64,000 bases of DNA from Terrimonas sp937888905 (GCA_937888905.1 CALATA010000017.1:1-64000); one strand, 5' to 3'; numbered from the stretch's first letter, positions 34,206-42,559 are shown. Notes: generated by a model from the letters alone, not told the origin. A program made the numbers and translations.

Positions 34206-34276
34206 GGTGGAAGGCGTAAGGTGTAAGGTTTAAGATGTTGGTTATTAAGTTGTAAGTAATAAGTATTAAGTGAGAC
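34206..34276. repeat. Heptad-array element E7 upstream of rplK
   Basis: Units GGTGGAA, GGCGTAA, GGTGTAA, GGTTTAA (34206-34233), a spacer unit GATGTTG and one 8-nt unit, then GTTGTAA, GTAATAA, GTATTAA (34249-34269). Two unit families fused in the same register. It marks the edge of the segment inserted between nusG and rplK. The rest of the 34066-34357 gap holds only the promoter. Confidence 0.8.
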
Positions 34277-34357
34277 GTTAGGTTTTGTGCCCCCGGAGTG
34301 GTGCCCATGATAACACAACCTGAACATCCATTTAATATTGATCTATTTACTATTTAG

Positions 34358-35047
34358 TTAATGGTCCATTGACGTCTTATCCTCATACACGATCTCCAGT
34401 TTTGGCCGCTTCCCGGGGTACGCCGGACTATGGCTCGATACAAAAATGCGGCTGTTATATATACGTTCCTTCTGAAGCCTGATCATAAAGCCATAGTTTC
34501 TTTTCTCCGAAATCATGGCCCGTACCTGTTTGGTTACATTCAGTTCAAGATCGAGTTCCGGTGTTGAAGTATGCGGCACCTTGATCTCGTCTTTTCGGGT
34601 TGTACGCGGTTGGTTGAACCAACTAATCCCAGGTATCTGCCAATCATCCGTTATTCTCTGCACTACGATGCCGTTGTTGTTTCCTACATTAGCATTCTCC
34701 AAGTTACCATTTAATGTCGGTGAGGGATAGGAATAAAGATAAAGCCGTGCACTTTTAATCAGGGCATCTTCCGGTATCAAACTAAAATCAAATTTGATTG
34801 CACCGCGAACCGTATAGGGGATATCATTTTGGGTCCATGCTTCTACGGCAATGTCCGGATTGTCCTTACGCGTATCGTCGCGACGACCTATCCCGATAAT
34901 ATTTACTTCTGATGTGTTTTTTAAAGGAGCAAGTATAACTGTAGTGTCCTTCTGCGACGACACAGTCGTCTTTTTTGCCGTCGGAATGATAGCAAATGTA
35001 CCTGCCAAACTCAGCGTCAGGGCCGTTATGAGAAGAAATAGTTTCAT
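34358..35047 (-). CDS. DNRLRE-domain exported protein, paralog 2
   Basis: 229 aa secreted beta-rich protein. Residues 1-20 are a signal peptide (LFLLITALTLSLAGTFA). The mature part resembles the DNRLRE/CBM96-like fold: VRGAIKFDFSLIPEDALIKS (about 80), ARLYLYSYPSPTLNG, then LDLELNVTKQVRAMI and RIFVSSHSPAYPGKRPKLEI near the C-terminus. Such domains occur in surface and carbohydrate-related proteins; function unknown. Clear paralog of the next gene upstream, with shared runs NPDIAVEAWTQ and YSYPSPTLNG. Confidence 0.75.
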   Translation of the reverse strand: MKLFLLITALTLSLAGTFAIIPTAKKTTVSSQKDTTVILAPLKNTSEVNIIGIGRRDDTRKDNPDIAVEAWTQNDIPYTVRGAIKFDFSLIPEDALIKSARLYLYSYPSPTLNGNLENANVGNNNGIVVQRITDDWQIPGISWFNQPRTTRKDEIKVPHTSTPELDLELNVTKQVRAMISEKRNYGFMIRLQKERIYNSRIFVSSHSPAYPGKRPKLEIVYEDKTSMDH

Positions 35048-35104
35048 ACCAGTGAAGAATATTATTAATTGTAAGTCGTAAAAACTACCCCTGCATCCTA
35101 TTTA

Positions 35105-35138
35105 GCTTTCGTGAGCAGGGATATCTGTTCACGAAAGC
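35105..35138. other. Inverted repeat between the DNRLRE paralogs
   Basis: 10-bp perfect stem GCTTTCGTGA/TCACGAAAGC with a 14-nt loop and no T tail. Possible RNA structure or protein site. Confidence 0.45.
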
Positions 35139-35159
35139 GTAAGACTACAGAGCAACTTC

Positions 35160-35837
35160 TTATTTGTAAACAACTTCCAGCGCCGGCCGTTTATCGGGAT
35201 ATACCGGACTGTGACTGGACACAAAAATACGGCTGGTATAAATATTCTCATTTTGCAGGCGCAGCATAAACCCATAGTTTGCATTTTCCGTCATCATTGT
35301 TTTCACCAATGCGGTTACATCAAGTTCCAGATCAAGCACAGACGAACTGGTATGAGGTACGACAATCTGACCTGCCGTAGTTGTTGAAGGCTGGTTAAAC
35401 CAGTTTACTCCGGGATTACCCCAAATCGTGGTAATGCGTTGAACCAAAAGCGAGTTATCCATTCCGAAATTAGCTACCAGCAGATTGCCATTAAGTGTAG
35501 GCGACGGGTAGGAATAAAGACGGAGTTTTGCACTCTGTACGCGTTCAGCAGAAGGAATTGCCGCCAGGTCGAATTTTACAACGCCCCTAACGGTATAGGG
35601 ATTACCACTTTGCGTCCACGCTTCTACAGCAATATCGGGATTGTTATAACGAGTGTCATCTGTATTCCCAATTTTGATAATATTCATCTCTGATGTGCTC
35701 CTGAGCGGAGAAATTGTAACAGTTGTTGGTGTTACTGGCACAGGTGGATCAGGCGTAGGATCTTCTTCAACAGGTTTCGAACAGGCGGTTAACGTTAGCG
35801 CAATAATAGCACTAAAAAAGATAGAAAAATTCTTCAT
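35160..35837 (-). CDS. DNRLRE-domain lipoprotein, paralog 1
   Basis: 225 aa from ATG 35837. Lipoprotein signal NFSIFFSAIIALTLTAC with Cys near residue 19, then a Pro/Thr/Asp linker (EEDPTPDPPVPVTPT) that holds the domain off the membrane. The domain (about 45-225) matches its tandem paralog closely (NPDIAVEAWTQ, SYPSPTLNGNL, RIFVSSHSPVYPDKRPALE). The two differ in membrane attachment: this one lipidated, the other apparently soluble. Located between the glycosyltransferase and rplK on the same strand. Confidence 0.78.
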   Translation of the reverse strand: MKNFSIFFSAIIALTLTACSKPVEEDPTPDPPVPVTPTTVTISPLRSTSEMNIIKIGNTDDTRYNNPDIAVEAWTQSGNPYTVRGVVKFDLAAIPSAERVQSAKLRLYSYPSPTLNGNLLVANFGMDNSLLVQRITTIWGNPGVNWFNQPSTTTAGQIVVPHTSSSVLDLELDVTALVKTMMTENANYGFMLRLQNENIYTSRIFVSSHSPVYPDKRPALEVVYK

Positions 35838-35935
35838 GACATGAAAGGTTGGCTCGGTAATAAATCTATTTATAAATCTGTACAAAGATCCGGGTCTAAA
35901 TTTAGTTATCCCGCAAAAATTGTTAAAAATATTAA

Positions 35936-37621
35936 TCAATGAGTGTCCTGTCGCCGATTCAGCATTACTGGAGGCATCCGGAATAAAATCACTTCCTCAT
36001 TCCGCTGGTACTTGTCTTTAAACGAATAGAGCACTTCGGGATTCAGTTGCCTTACGTCGGAACGGTAACCTATATAGGACTGACCCGGTCTGAGTATCGT
36101 ATCGTACTGCATGATCTGACCGCTGGAGAGATAATAATAATACGGCATCTCGTACGCGATATCGGGGATCACCGGTAGTTTACCTTCATTGATATCCACG
36201 ATCTCCAGATCCATATCGAGATCGAGTGTGTCCGGTTTTTTATAAAAACTGAGCGGACGATTATCATTGGCATCCGCTATGTTTTCCATTTCCTGGTCAT
36301 ATTTTATTTCGCGGGCTTCATAACGTACCGGTATCAGCACCACCGCATAGACCAGTCGCACCAACGCAAGGCCCATGACAAAACATATAATTCCATAACG
36401 GATCGTCAACCGCCGGTAAATCACCAGGTATCCCGCCAGCAACAAGATGCATATTCCTGCCGCCACCTCGTTCACATCTTTTAGAAAAGGTAAAATGATG
36501 AGCCCTGCCAGCACCAATGCAAACAGAATAAACATATAGTGCAACACCTTCTGCACAACCTCAGGATAGCGCTCGCGGAATGAGGCATACAACGAGGTAA
36601 GAATCATCAAGGCAAAAGGTATGAACATGTACACATACCGCATCTTTGGCTTGCCGGTAAACCAGTACACCGGAATATTGAAAAGAATAAAAAGCAAAGC
36701 AAAATAGACCAGCGGTGTGTGGCGCAGTTTAAGTTTTGTTTTGCGGATAAGAAAGAAAAGGAACAGCGACCAGGGCAGCAGCAGCTTCAGGAATTCGGCG
36801 GGATACATCAATGTCTTTTTCCAGAGAGCCTGACGATTCTCTCCTACTGCTGATTTATTCAACGATTCTTTCAGCAGGTTAACGAAAAATTTATCGGCCT
36901 GGCCGTAAAAACTATATACATAAAAATAACTTCCGACCAGCACGCCGAGTAAGGCGATGCCCACAAAATGGGCCCAATGGAATAATATGCGCACCGATCG
37001 GTTATAGACGCACAGTGCTGCAAGCGTGAGGCCCTGGAATAGCAGGGAAGGAAATCCTTTGGTAAGAAATCCGACTGCGCACAATGCGTAAGAAAGCAGG
37101 TACATTGTTGTCCATCGCTTGTCCTGGTTGAAATAAAAAAGTGTCATGGCCTGCAGGTATACGATCAGGCTGTAGAACACATCGATCTCTCCGCCGTTGC
37201 TCAATCCCCAGAAGAAAAGATCAAGGCTGGTCATGAGAAAAAGAGAAGAAAGAACAGCGGTATAAGGCGAGATTAATTTTCTGACGAAATAATAATTGGC
37301 CAGTCCCCATGCGAGGATACTGAGCAATGAAGCGAGCCGTACGGCTAACTCATCGGATGAGCCCGTGAGTATCATGAGTCCGCTGATGATCCAGTTGTAA
37401 AGCGGTGGTTTGTTGTAATACTCCCAACCCATGGTGGTGGGGCGGATGAAATTGCCGGACTCCATCATTTCAATGGCGATGATGGCGCGTCGTGGTTCTT
37501 CGCCGTCGAGGGGAAAGTAACTGAGGTTGATGAGTACGGAGAGGACATAGCAAGCCAGGAAGATGACAAGCCAGATGCGGTCGGTTCGGGTTGATCCCTG
37601 CAGGGACGTTAATTTGTGCAT
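35936..37621 (-). CDS. ArnT/PMT-family glycosyltransferase (GT39/GT83 type)
   Basis: Integral membrane glycosyltransferase using a polyprenyl-phosphate sugar donor. 561 aa from ATG 37621; the longer frame adds ten residues. DGEEPRRAIIAIEMMESGNF near residue 38 is the catalytic first loop with the acidic pair, and WEYYNKPPLYNWIISGLM follows as in ArnT. About ten to twelve helices, then a C-terminal soluble domain (about 450-561). The acceptor (lipid A, glycan or protein) is unknown. It sits directly behind nusG, where rplK is found in most bacteria. Confidence 0.85.
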   Translation of the reverse strand: MHKLTSLQGSTRTDRIWLVIFLACYVLSVLINLSYFPLDGEEPRRAIIAIEMMESGNFIRPTTMGWEYYNKPPLYNWIISGLMILTGSSDELAVRLASLLSILAWGLANYYFVRKLISPYTAVLSSLFLMTSLDLFFWGLSNGGEIDVFYSLIVYLQAMTLFYFNQDKRWTTMYLLSYALCAVGFLTKGFPSLLFQGLTLAALCVYNRSVRILFHWAHFVGIALLGVLVGSYFYVYSFYGQADKFFVNLLKESLNKSAVGENRQALWKKTLMYPAEFLKLLLPWSLFLFFLIRKTKLKLRHTPLVYFALLFILFNIPVYWFTGKPKMRYVYMFIPFALMILTSLYASFRERYPEVVQKVLHYMFILFALVLAGLIILPFLKDVNEVAAGICILLLAGYLVIYRRLTIRYGIICFVMGLALVRLVYAVVLIPVRYEAREIKYDQEMENIADANDNRPLSFYKKPDTLDLDMDLEIVDINEGKLPVIPDIAYEMPYYYYLSSGQIMQYDTILRPGQSYIGYRSDVRQLNPEVLYSFKDKYQRNEEVILFRMPPVMLNRRQDTH

Positions 37622-37694
37622 AACGGTACCGGCGGAATGACAACGAGCCAACTGTTAAGGTTGGCCCGTTATGGTAAAAAGTTATTTCAGTATA

Positions 37695-38282
37695 CTAGCT
37701 GATTTTTTCAACCTGCATATAATTCAGTTCTACAGGTGTGGATCGTCCGAAGATCTTCACGGTAACTTTCAGTTTCTTCTTCTCGTCGTTTACTTCTTCG
37801 ATTACGCCGTTGAAATCGTTGAATGGTCCTTCGATGATCTTGATGGTTTCGCCAACGATGAACGGTTCGCTCATGCTTAAGCCACCGGTTTCGGTCATCT
37901 CGTCGATCTTGCCTAGCATCTTATTCACTTCTGATTTGCGGAGGGCGATAGGATCGTCTTTACCGAGGAAGTGGATAACGCTGTTGGTATTTTTGATAAC
38001 GTCGCGCAGGTCGTCGTTGAGTTTGCCGTCTACGATCTCGATCATTACATAACCGGGATAATAGTTGCGTTCGCGCATGACTTTTTTGCCATTGGCAACC
38101 TTGTACACTTTCTCCACGGGCAGGAATACCTGTTTCACGATTTCACTCCAACCGCCGCGGGAGATCTCTTTATCGAGGTACTCTTTAACCTTACGCTCCT
38201 TGCCGCTCACTACACGAAGCACGAACCATTTGGTTTCCTGTTCGGCAGGTTGCTGGGCATTATTGCTAGCTGTTGTTTCCAT
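37695..38282 (-). CDS. nusG: Transcription factor NusG
   Basis: Couples RNA polymerase to the ribosome and Rho. 195 aa. The NGN domain starts KWFVLRVVSGKERKVKEYL (about 18) and includes NYYPGYVMIEI; the C-terminal KOW domain shows GETIKIIEGPFNDFNGVIEE (about 143). Six nt after secE. A short stem (GCCAAC/GTTGGC) without T tail lies about 35-50 nt after the stop. Confidence 0.98.
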   Translation of the reverse strand: METTASNNAQQPAEQETKWFVLRVVSGKERKVKEYLDKEISRGGWSEIVKQVFLPVEKVYKVANGKKVMRERNYYPGYVMIEIVDGKLNDDLRDVIKNTNSVIHFLGKDDPIALRKSEVNKMLGKIDEMTETGGLSMSEPFIVGETIKIIEGPFNDFNGVIEEVNDEKKKLKVTVKIFGRSTPVELNYMQVEKIS

Positions 38283-38288
38283 CGTCCG

Positions 38289-38483
38289 TTAAAAAAGGGT
38301 TTGATACAGAAAGTTAAGTGCGCCGCCGGCCAGGAAGTCCATTACCCATACCAATGCTGTGATCAGCATGGTTGATACGAGTACGATCATAGTAGACTGC
38401 TGGAGTTGTGCCCATGTAGGCCAGGTCACCTTCTCGGTCAGCTCCTTGTAGCTCTCTCTGAAATAATTTCCGATTTTGTTCAT
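38289..38483 (-). CDS. secE: Preprotein translocase subunit SecE
   Basis: 64 aa, single C-terminal membrane helix (MIVLVSTMLITALVWVMDFL) after the conserved amphipathic stretch YKELTEKVTWPTWAQL. Between tRNA-Trp and nusG, the usual place. Confidence 0.97.
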   Translation of the reverse strand: MNKIGNYFRESYKELTEKVTWPTWAQLQQSTMIVLVSTMLITALVWVMDFLAGGALNFLYQTLF

Positions 38484-38527
38484 CGTTTCGATTTAAAAAT
38501 CTGCGATTTAAGTCGCTCAAAAAGTAG

Positions 38528-38599
38528 CACGGGCACTAGGATTCGAACCCAGATCAAAGGTTTTGGAGACCTCTATACTAACCGTTGTACTATGCCCGT
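38528..38599 (-). tRNA. tRNA-Trp (CCA)
   Basis: 72-nt cloverleaf: acceptor ACGGGCA/TGCCCGT, anticodon loop CTCCAAA, T loop with GTTCGAATC. CCA end not encoded. Between tuf and secE as in other Bacteroidota. Confidence 0.95.
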
Positions 38600-38604
38600 A
38601 GAAA

Positions 38605-38702
38605 GCTAAAAGCTATCCGCCATCCGGCGAACAGCTTTTAGCGTATTTCTTAGCAAATATATAATTATTTGCGATCCTTGTTACAAGCTTGTGGCTTGTG
38701 AC
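38605..38702 (-). other. Hairpins between tuf and tRNA-Trp
   Basis: Outer stem GCTAAAAGCT/AGCTTTTAGC (38605-38614 with 38633-38642) with an inner GC stem, and GTTACAAGC/GCTTGTGAC (38680-38688 with 38694-38702). No T tail. Probable RNA processing or partial termination sites after the highly expressed tuf gene. Confidence 0.5.
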
Positions 38703-38707
38703 CGGAC

Positions 38708-39895
38708 TTATTTCAAGATCTCAGTAACCTGTCCTGCACCTACGGTACGGCCACCTTCGCGGATAGCGAATTTCAGACCTTTTTCCATAGCGATCGGTTG
38801 GATCAGTTTAACGGTCAGGTTGGTGTTATCACCAGGCATAACCATTTCTGTTCCTGCATTCAGTTCTACTTCACCTGTAACGTCAGTTGTACGGAAGTAG
38901 AATTGAGGACGGTATTTGTTGAAGAATGGAGTGTGACGGCCACCTTCGTCTTTGCTCAGAACGTAAACTTCGCCTTTGAAGTCTGTGTGCGGAGTGATGG
39001 AACCGGGTTTAACGATTACCATACCGCGACGGATCTGTGTTTTTTCAACACCACGGAGGAGCAGACCGGCGTTGTCACCAGCTTCACCTTCGTCGAGGAG
39101 TTTGCGGAACATCTCAACACCTGTAACGGTAGAGTTCAGGGGAGATTCCTGCAGACCTACGATCTCAACGGGCTCGCCAACTTTGATACGGCCACGTTCG
39201 ATACGACCGGTAGCAACAGTACCACGACCAGTGATAGAGAATACGTCCTCTACGCTCATCAGGAACGGCAGATCAACCGGACGAGGAGGCAGTGGGATGT
39301 AGCTGTCAACAGCGTCCATCAGGTTTTCAATTTCTTTAACCCACTTTTCTTCACCAGCGAGGGCGCCAGTAGCGGAACCTTTGATGATTGGAGTGTTGTC
39401 GCCGTCGAAACCGCGTTTAGTCAGTTCTTCGCGAACCTCGATCTCAACCAGCTCCAGGAGCTCTTCGTCGTCAACGAGGTCAACTTTATTCAGAAACACA
39501 ACCATTTTAGGTACACCTACCTGGGCAGCAAGCAGGATGTGTTCTTTTGTTTGAGGCATAGGACCGTCTGTAGCAGCCACAACTAAGATAGCACCGTCCA
39601 TCTGGGCAGCACCTGTGATCATGTTTTTCACATAGTCAGCGTGACCAGGGCAGTCTACGTGTGCATAGTGACGATTAGCTGTTTCGTATTCTACGTGAGC
39701 GGTGTTGATAGTGATACCGCGCTCTTTTTCCTCAGGAGCTCCGTCGATTTCGTCATATTTTTTAGCCTGCGCCAGACCTTTCTTTGAAAGGATGTCTGTA
39801 ATGGCGGCAGTCAGCGTGGTTTTACCATGGTCAACGTGGCCAATGGTACCAATGTTAACGTGAGGTTTTTCCCTCTTAAAGGTCTCTTTTGCCAT
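38708..39895 (-). CDS. tuf: Elongation factor Tu
   Basis: GTPase delivering aminoacyl-tRNA to the ribosome. 395 aa from ATG 39895 (MAKETFKREKPHVNIGTIGH). G1 is GHVDHGKT (about 20), G3 DCPGHADY (about 81), G4 NKVD (about 136). The longer open frame upstream is non-coding sequence between tRNA-Thr and tuf. Lies in a tRNA-tuf-tRNA-secE-nusG transcription unit. Confidence 0.99.
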   Translation of the reverse strand: MAKETFKREKPHVNIGTIGHVDHGKTTLTAAITDILSKKGLAQAKKYDEIDGAPEEKERGITINTAHVEYETANRHYAHVDCPGHADYVKNMITGAAQMDGAILVVAATDGPMPQTKEHILLAAQVGVPKMVVFLNKVDLVDDEELLELVEIEVREELTKRGFDGDNTPIIKGSATGALAGEEKWVKEIENLMDAVDSYIPLPPRPVDLPFLMSVEDVFSITGRGTVATGRIERGRIKVGEPVEIVGLQESPLNSTVTGVEMFRKLLDEGEAGDNAGLLLRGVEKTQIRRGMVIVKPGSITPHTDFKGEVYVLSKDEGGRHTPFFNKYRPQFYFRTTDVTGEVELNAGTEMVMPGDNTNLTVKLIQPIAMEKGLKFAIREGGRTVGAGQVTEILK

Positions 39896-40033
39896 TTTAT
39901 CGGTTTTTAGTTGTGTTTTACCAATTATTGTTTGTGTATAATAATAAGCCAACAGTATCGTACTATTCGCTTCAATTATCACTGCTGTGTAGTTACCGGA
40001 ATAAGCCACGGGCGATTATCACGGTTGACTGCG

Positions 40034-40105
40034 AGCCGTTAGTGAGAATCGAACTCACGACCTCTTCCCTACCAAGGAAGTGCTCTACCCCTGAGCTACA
40101 ACGGC
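40034..40105 (-). tRNA. tRNA-Thr (GGT)
   Basis: 72 nt; acceptor GCCGTTG/TAACGGC, anticodon stem CTTCC/GGAAG with loop TTGGTAG, T arm GTTCGATTC. Confidence 0.95.
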
Positions 40106-40182
40106 GTAGTTCAGTTTGTGAGTTACTGCTTTTGAATGCCTGCCTGATACAAAGCACCTGTCAGTGTTACAAACTGCCTGTG

Positions 40183-40255
40183 AGCGGGAGACCGGGCTCG
40201 AACCGGCCACCTGAAGCTTGGAAGGCTACCGCTCTACCAAATGAGCTACTCCCGC
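40183..40255 (-). tRNA. tRNA-Gly (TCC)
   Basis: 73 nt; acceptor GCGGGAG/CTCCCGC, anticodon loop CTTCCAA. The anticodon stem GTAGC/GCTTC has one T-T mismatch (positions 28 and 42); the rest of the cloverleaf is regular. Confidence 0.93.
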
Positions 40256-40262
40256 GGGAACT

Positions 40263-40294
40263 AATTTGATGATTTGATAATTTGAACATGTGAC
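40263..40294. repeat. Octad array between tRNA-Gly and tRNA-Tyr
   Basis: Units AATTTGAT, GATTTGAT, AATTTGAA, CATGTGAC in register, the same unit family as element E3 at 15682. Confidence 0.7.
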
Positions 40295-40382
40295 AATTGC
40301 AAACTATCAGACCACCCCATTAAAAGAACTTTTCCATCCGATATGCATTTTCAAATCAACACATCGGCTAATTAACTAACTG

Positions 40383-40465
<83 letters not shown>

Positions 40466-40500
40466 ATTCCATCAATAAACAGCGAACCGTTTACCGATTG

Positions 40501-40573
40501 AGCCGAAGAAGGGAGTCGAACCCCCGACCTACTGATTACAAATCAGTTGCTCTACCAACTGAGCTACTTCGGC
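40501..40573 (-). tRNA. tRNA-Thr (TGT)
   Basis: 73 nt; acceptor GCCGAAG/CTTCGGC, anticodon stem ACTGA/TCAGT with loop TTTGTAA. First gene of the tRNA-tuf unit. Confidence 0.95.
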
Positions 40574-40644
40574 TTATATCCTGAAAGAACTTCCGGAATT
40601 CCTGTCACTTGCGTAACAAATTATTCCGTTATTTTTTGGGAAGG

Positions 40645-40672
40645 CAAAGGTAAGGGAATTTGACAATTGCAA
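40645..40672 (-). promoter_or_regulatory. Promoter of the tRNA-tuf-secE-nusG unit
   Basis: Minus-strand TTG (40670-40672), 17-nt spacer, TACCTTTG (40645-40652), about 70 nt before tRNA-Thr. Full consensus match. Confidence 0.75.
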
Positions 40673-40799
40673 AAATTTTGATGCAGGATTTTTTTCTTTG
40701 TTTTCAAACAGTTGTGAATAAACTGTTCAAAGGCCCGCCAACACTGTATTTGCTCCGCACGTTTTTTTTACCTTTTTTCCAACCGGTTGCAAATTAAAG

Positions 40800-40829
40800 A
40801 CAAAAAAAAGACTCCCGGAGGAGTCTTTT
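40800..40829 (-). terminator. Terminator of hpf
   Basis: 9-bp stem AAAGACTCC/GGAGTCTTT (40807-40815 with 40820-40828), 4-nt loop, followed by T run on the minus strand. Confidence 0.85.
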
Positions 40830-40840
40830 CTAAAATTCTG

Positions 40841-41140
40841 TCAGGCAGCTTGTTTTTCTTTCTTTCGTTTTATCTGATTGACAACGGAGTCAAGGGCAGC
40901 ATCAAAAGATTCTTCAAAGGACTTACTGGTCGATTTGACAAAGAAGTTGTGCCGCGGTACATGTACACGGATTTCTGCGATCTTGTCCTTAATGGTGTGT
41001 ACCACATTGTCCAGTTTTAAATATACCTGGACTTCAATGATGCGGTCGTGAAACGTGCCGAGCTTTTGCAGTTTCCGCTGAACATACTCTACGAGCTTGT
41101 TGTCCGCATCAAAACGAACAGTCTGAATGTTTACATTCAT
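40841..41140 (-). CDS. hpf: Ribosome hibernation promoting factor, short form
   Basis: YfiA/HPF-family protein that binds the small subunit decoding centre in stationary phase. 99 aa from ATG 41140 (MNVNIQTVRFDADNKL); upstream codons have no family likeness. One domain only, with the basic C-terminal tail NQIKRKKEKQAA; it lacks the C-terminal dimerisation domain of long HPF. Confidence 0.9.
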   Translation of the reverse strand: MNVNIQTVRFDADNKLVEYVQRKLQKLGTFHDRIIEVQVYLKLDNVVHTIKDKIAEIRVHVPRHNFFVKSTSKSFEESFDAALDSVVNQIKRKKEKQAA

Positions 41141-41296
41141 AATCATCGCGTTTAATAAGTGAGACAATAATTAAAAGAGCTACCATGTTTTGAACATCTG
41201 TTCTCTGCTCTGAAGTTAGCTAATTTTCATACGGTTCCCAAGCAAAAAACCCTAATTTTTTTCCAACAATTCCACCCGCAAAAACCCGTAATCAAC

Positions 41297-42208
41297 TCAG
41301 GCCCGGGGATGCGCTTTGCGGTATACATCCTTCAGTTTTTCGATCGTATTGTGCGTATAAACCTGCGTGGAGGCCAGGCTGCTGTGGCCCAGCAATTCCT
41401 TCACCGCATTTAACTCAGCGCCCTGATTCACAAGATGTGTGGCGAAGGTATGCCGCAGCACGTGGGGACTTTTTTTGTCCAGCGTTGCCGCCTGCTCCAG
41501 GTGAGCCTGCACCAGCCGCTGCACATAACGCGGATACAGTTTTTTTCCCTTTTCCGTCACAAATAAACTCTCATGCGGGCCCTCAAACAACCGCCGCTTT
41601 TCCGCCATGTATTTCTTTAGCTGATCCGCCATTTCACGGCTCACGGGAATGATCCGCTCCTTGTTGCCTTTCCCCAATACTTTTACCTGCAACCGCCCCG
41701 CATCCAGGTGATGCTCTTTGAGCTGGATCAACTCGCTGAGACGCATGCCGGTGGCATAAAACAAAGAGATGAGCGCATGCGCATTCAGGCTCTTCCAATC
41801 CTCCGTATGCTGCTCCAGCGCCGTCAGCAACTGCCGGGTCTCCTCTTCTTTTACAAATACCGGTAACCGTTTACTCTTCTTTGGCACCACTACCCTTGTC
41901 AATGGCAATTGCGTAATATTTCCCTGGCGCAGATGATATTTGAAGAACGAACGAAGGGAAGAAATTTTCCGCGCAATAGAAACCGCTTCAATACCGTCGC
42001 CCCGCAGCTCCGCCAGCCAACTGCGCACAAATGCAGCGCTGATCTCTGTGAGAGTTACCGATCCATATCGGGCGAGCAAAAATTCGCTGAAGTCGCGAAG
42101 GTCCGTGGCATAAGCCCGGATGGTGTGCGCCGAATACCTTTTTTCGAATTTAAGGTAATCCAGGAACGGAATGATGGCATCATTAGCTGGCGCAGAAGAA
42201 GCTGTCAT
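41297..42208 (-). CDS. xerC: Tyrosine recombinase XerC
   Basis: Chromosome dimer resolution recombinase, 303 aa. N-terminal SAM-like domain (FLDYLKFEKRYSAHTIRAYA), catalytic Arg in YATGMRLSELI (about 152), Lys in LGKGNKERIIP, HVLRHTFATHL (about 247), LGHSSLASTQVYTH with the nucleophile Tyr (about 286). XerC versus XerD cannot be settled without the partner. The position next to rpsU and hpf is common in Bacteroidota and argues against a phage integrase. Confidence 0.9.
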   Translation of the reverse strand: MTASSAPANDAIIPFLDYLKFEKRYSAHTIRAYATDLRDFSEFLLARYGSVTLTEISAAFVRSWLAELRGDGIEAVSIARKISSLRSFFKYHLRQGNITQLPLTRVVVPKKSKRLPVFVKEEETRQLLTALEQHTEDWKSLNAHALISLFYATGMRLSELIQLKEHHLDAGRLQVKVLGKGNKERIIPVSREMADQLKKYMAEKRRLFEGPHESLFVTEKGKKLYPRYVQRLVQAHLEQAATLDKKSPHVLRHTFATHLVNQGAELNAVKELLGHSSLASTQVYTHNTIEKLKDVYRKAHPRA

Positions 42209-42229
42209 CTGATGAAGTTACGAAAATGC

Positions 42230-42266
42230 AAAAAAATAGCCGCAGGCAAAAGCCCACAGCTATTTT
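42230..42266 (-). terminator. Terminator of rpsU
   Basis: 13-pair stem (42235-42247 region with 42252-42264; three G-U pairs), loop TTTT, then seven T-like tail on the minus strand. It lies 27 nt before the xerC ATG. Confidence 0.75.
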
Positions 42267-42296
42267 CTTATATAACATTTAAAAGCGCTGAATATA

Positions 42297-42494
42297 TCAG
42301 GCTTCGATTTTTCCGCTCTGGATCTGCTGCTTGTAGATCGCTTTCAGCACCTGACCGCGACGCTTTACAGAAGGCTTCGTGAAGCTTTGACGCTCACGCA
42401 GTTGCAAAAGAACTTTTGATTTTTCAAATTTCTTCTTGTACTTCTTCAGCGCCTTGTCTATGTTTTCGCAGTCTTTAGAATCGATGATAAGCAT
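42297..42494 (-). CDS. rpsU: Ribosomal protein bS21
   Basis: Small, basic 65-aa protein at the platform of the small subunit (LIIDSKDCENIDKALKKYKK, then RERQSFTKPSVKRR). In Bacteroidota bS21 helps bury the 3' end of 16S rRNA, which hides the anti-Shine-Dalgarno. The gene has its own consensus promoter and terminator, and a perfect Shine-Dalgarno that I do not see at the other starts checked here. Confidence 0.96.
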   Translation of the reverse strand: MLIIDSKDCENIDKALKKYKKKFEKSKVLLQLRERQSFTKPSVKRRGQVLKAIYKQQIQSGKIEA

Positions 42495-42502
42495 AATTAT
42501 AT

Positions 42503-42510
42503 ACCTCCTT
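42503..42510 (-). promoter_or_regulatory. Perfect Shine-Dalgarno of rpsU
   Basis: AAGGAGGT on the minus strand, fully complementary to the 16S 3' end ACCTCCTT, 8 nt before the ATG. Likely autoregulatory: ribosomes lacking bS21 can use it. Confidence 0.9.
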
Positions 42511-42529
42511 CGGCATTTTTTTGAGACGG

Positions 42530-42559
42530 CAAAGATAAGCGTTTTTTATTTCCATGCAA
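42530..42559 (-). promoter_or_regulatory. rpsU promoter
   Basis: Minus-strand TTG (42557-42559), 19-nt spacer, TATCTTTG (42530-42537), leader of about 30 nt. Confidence 0.72.

Noticed and set aside
38798..39586. 262-aa ORF opposite tuf
   Set aside because: Antisense shadow of EF-Tu without family likeness.
40741..40800. Plus-strand small RNA from TGTATTTG to the hpf terminator
   Set aside because: The -7 match lacks the conserved TA start and there is no -33 match; evidence is too thin.
41297..42208. Phage or transposon integrase
   Set aside because: Length, motifs and the hpf/rpsU neighbourhood fit the housekeeping XerC; no mobile element signs nearby.
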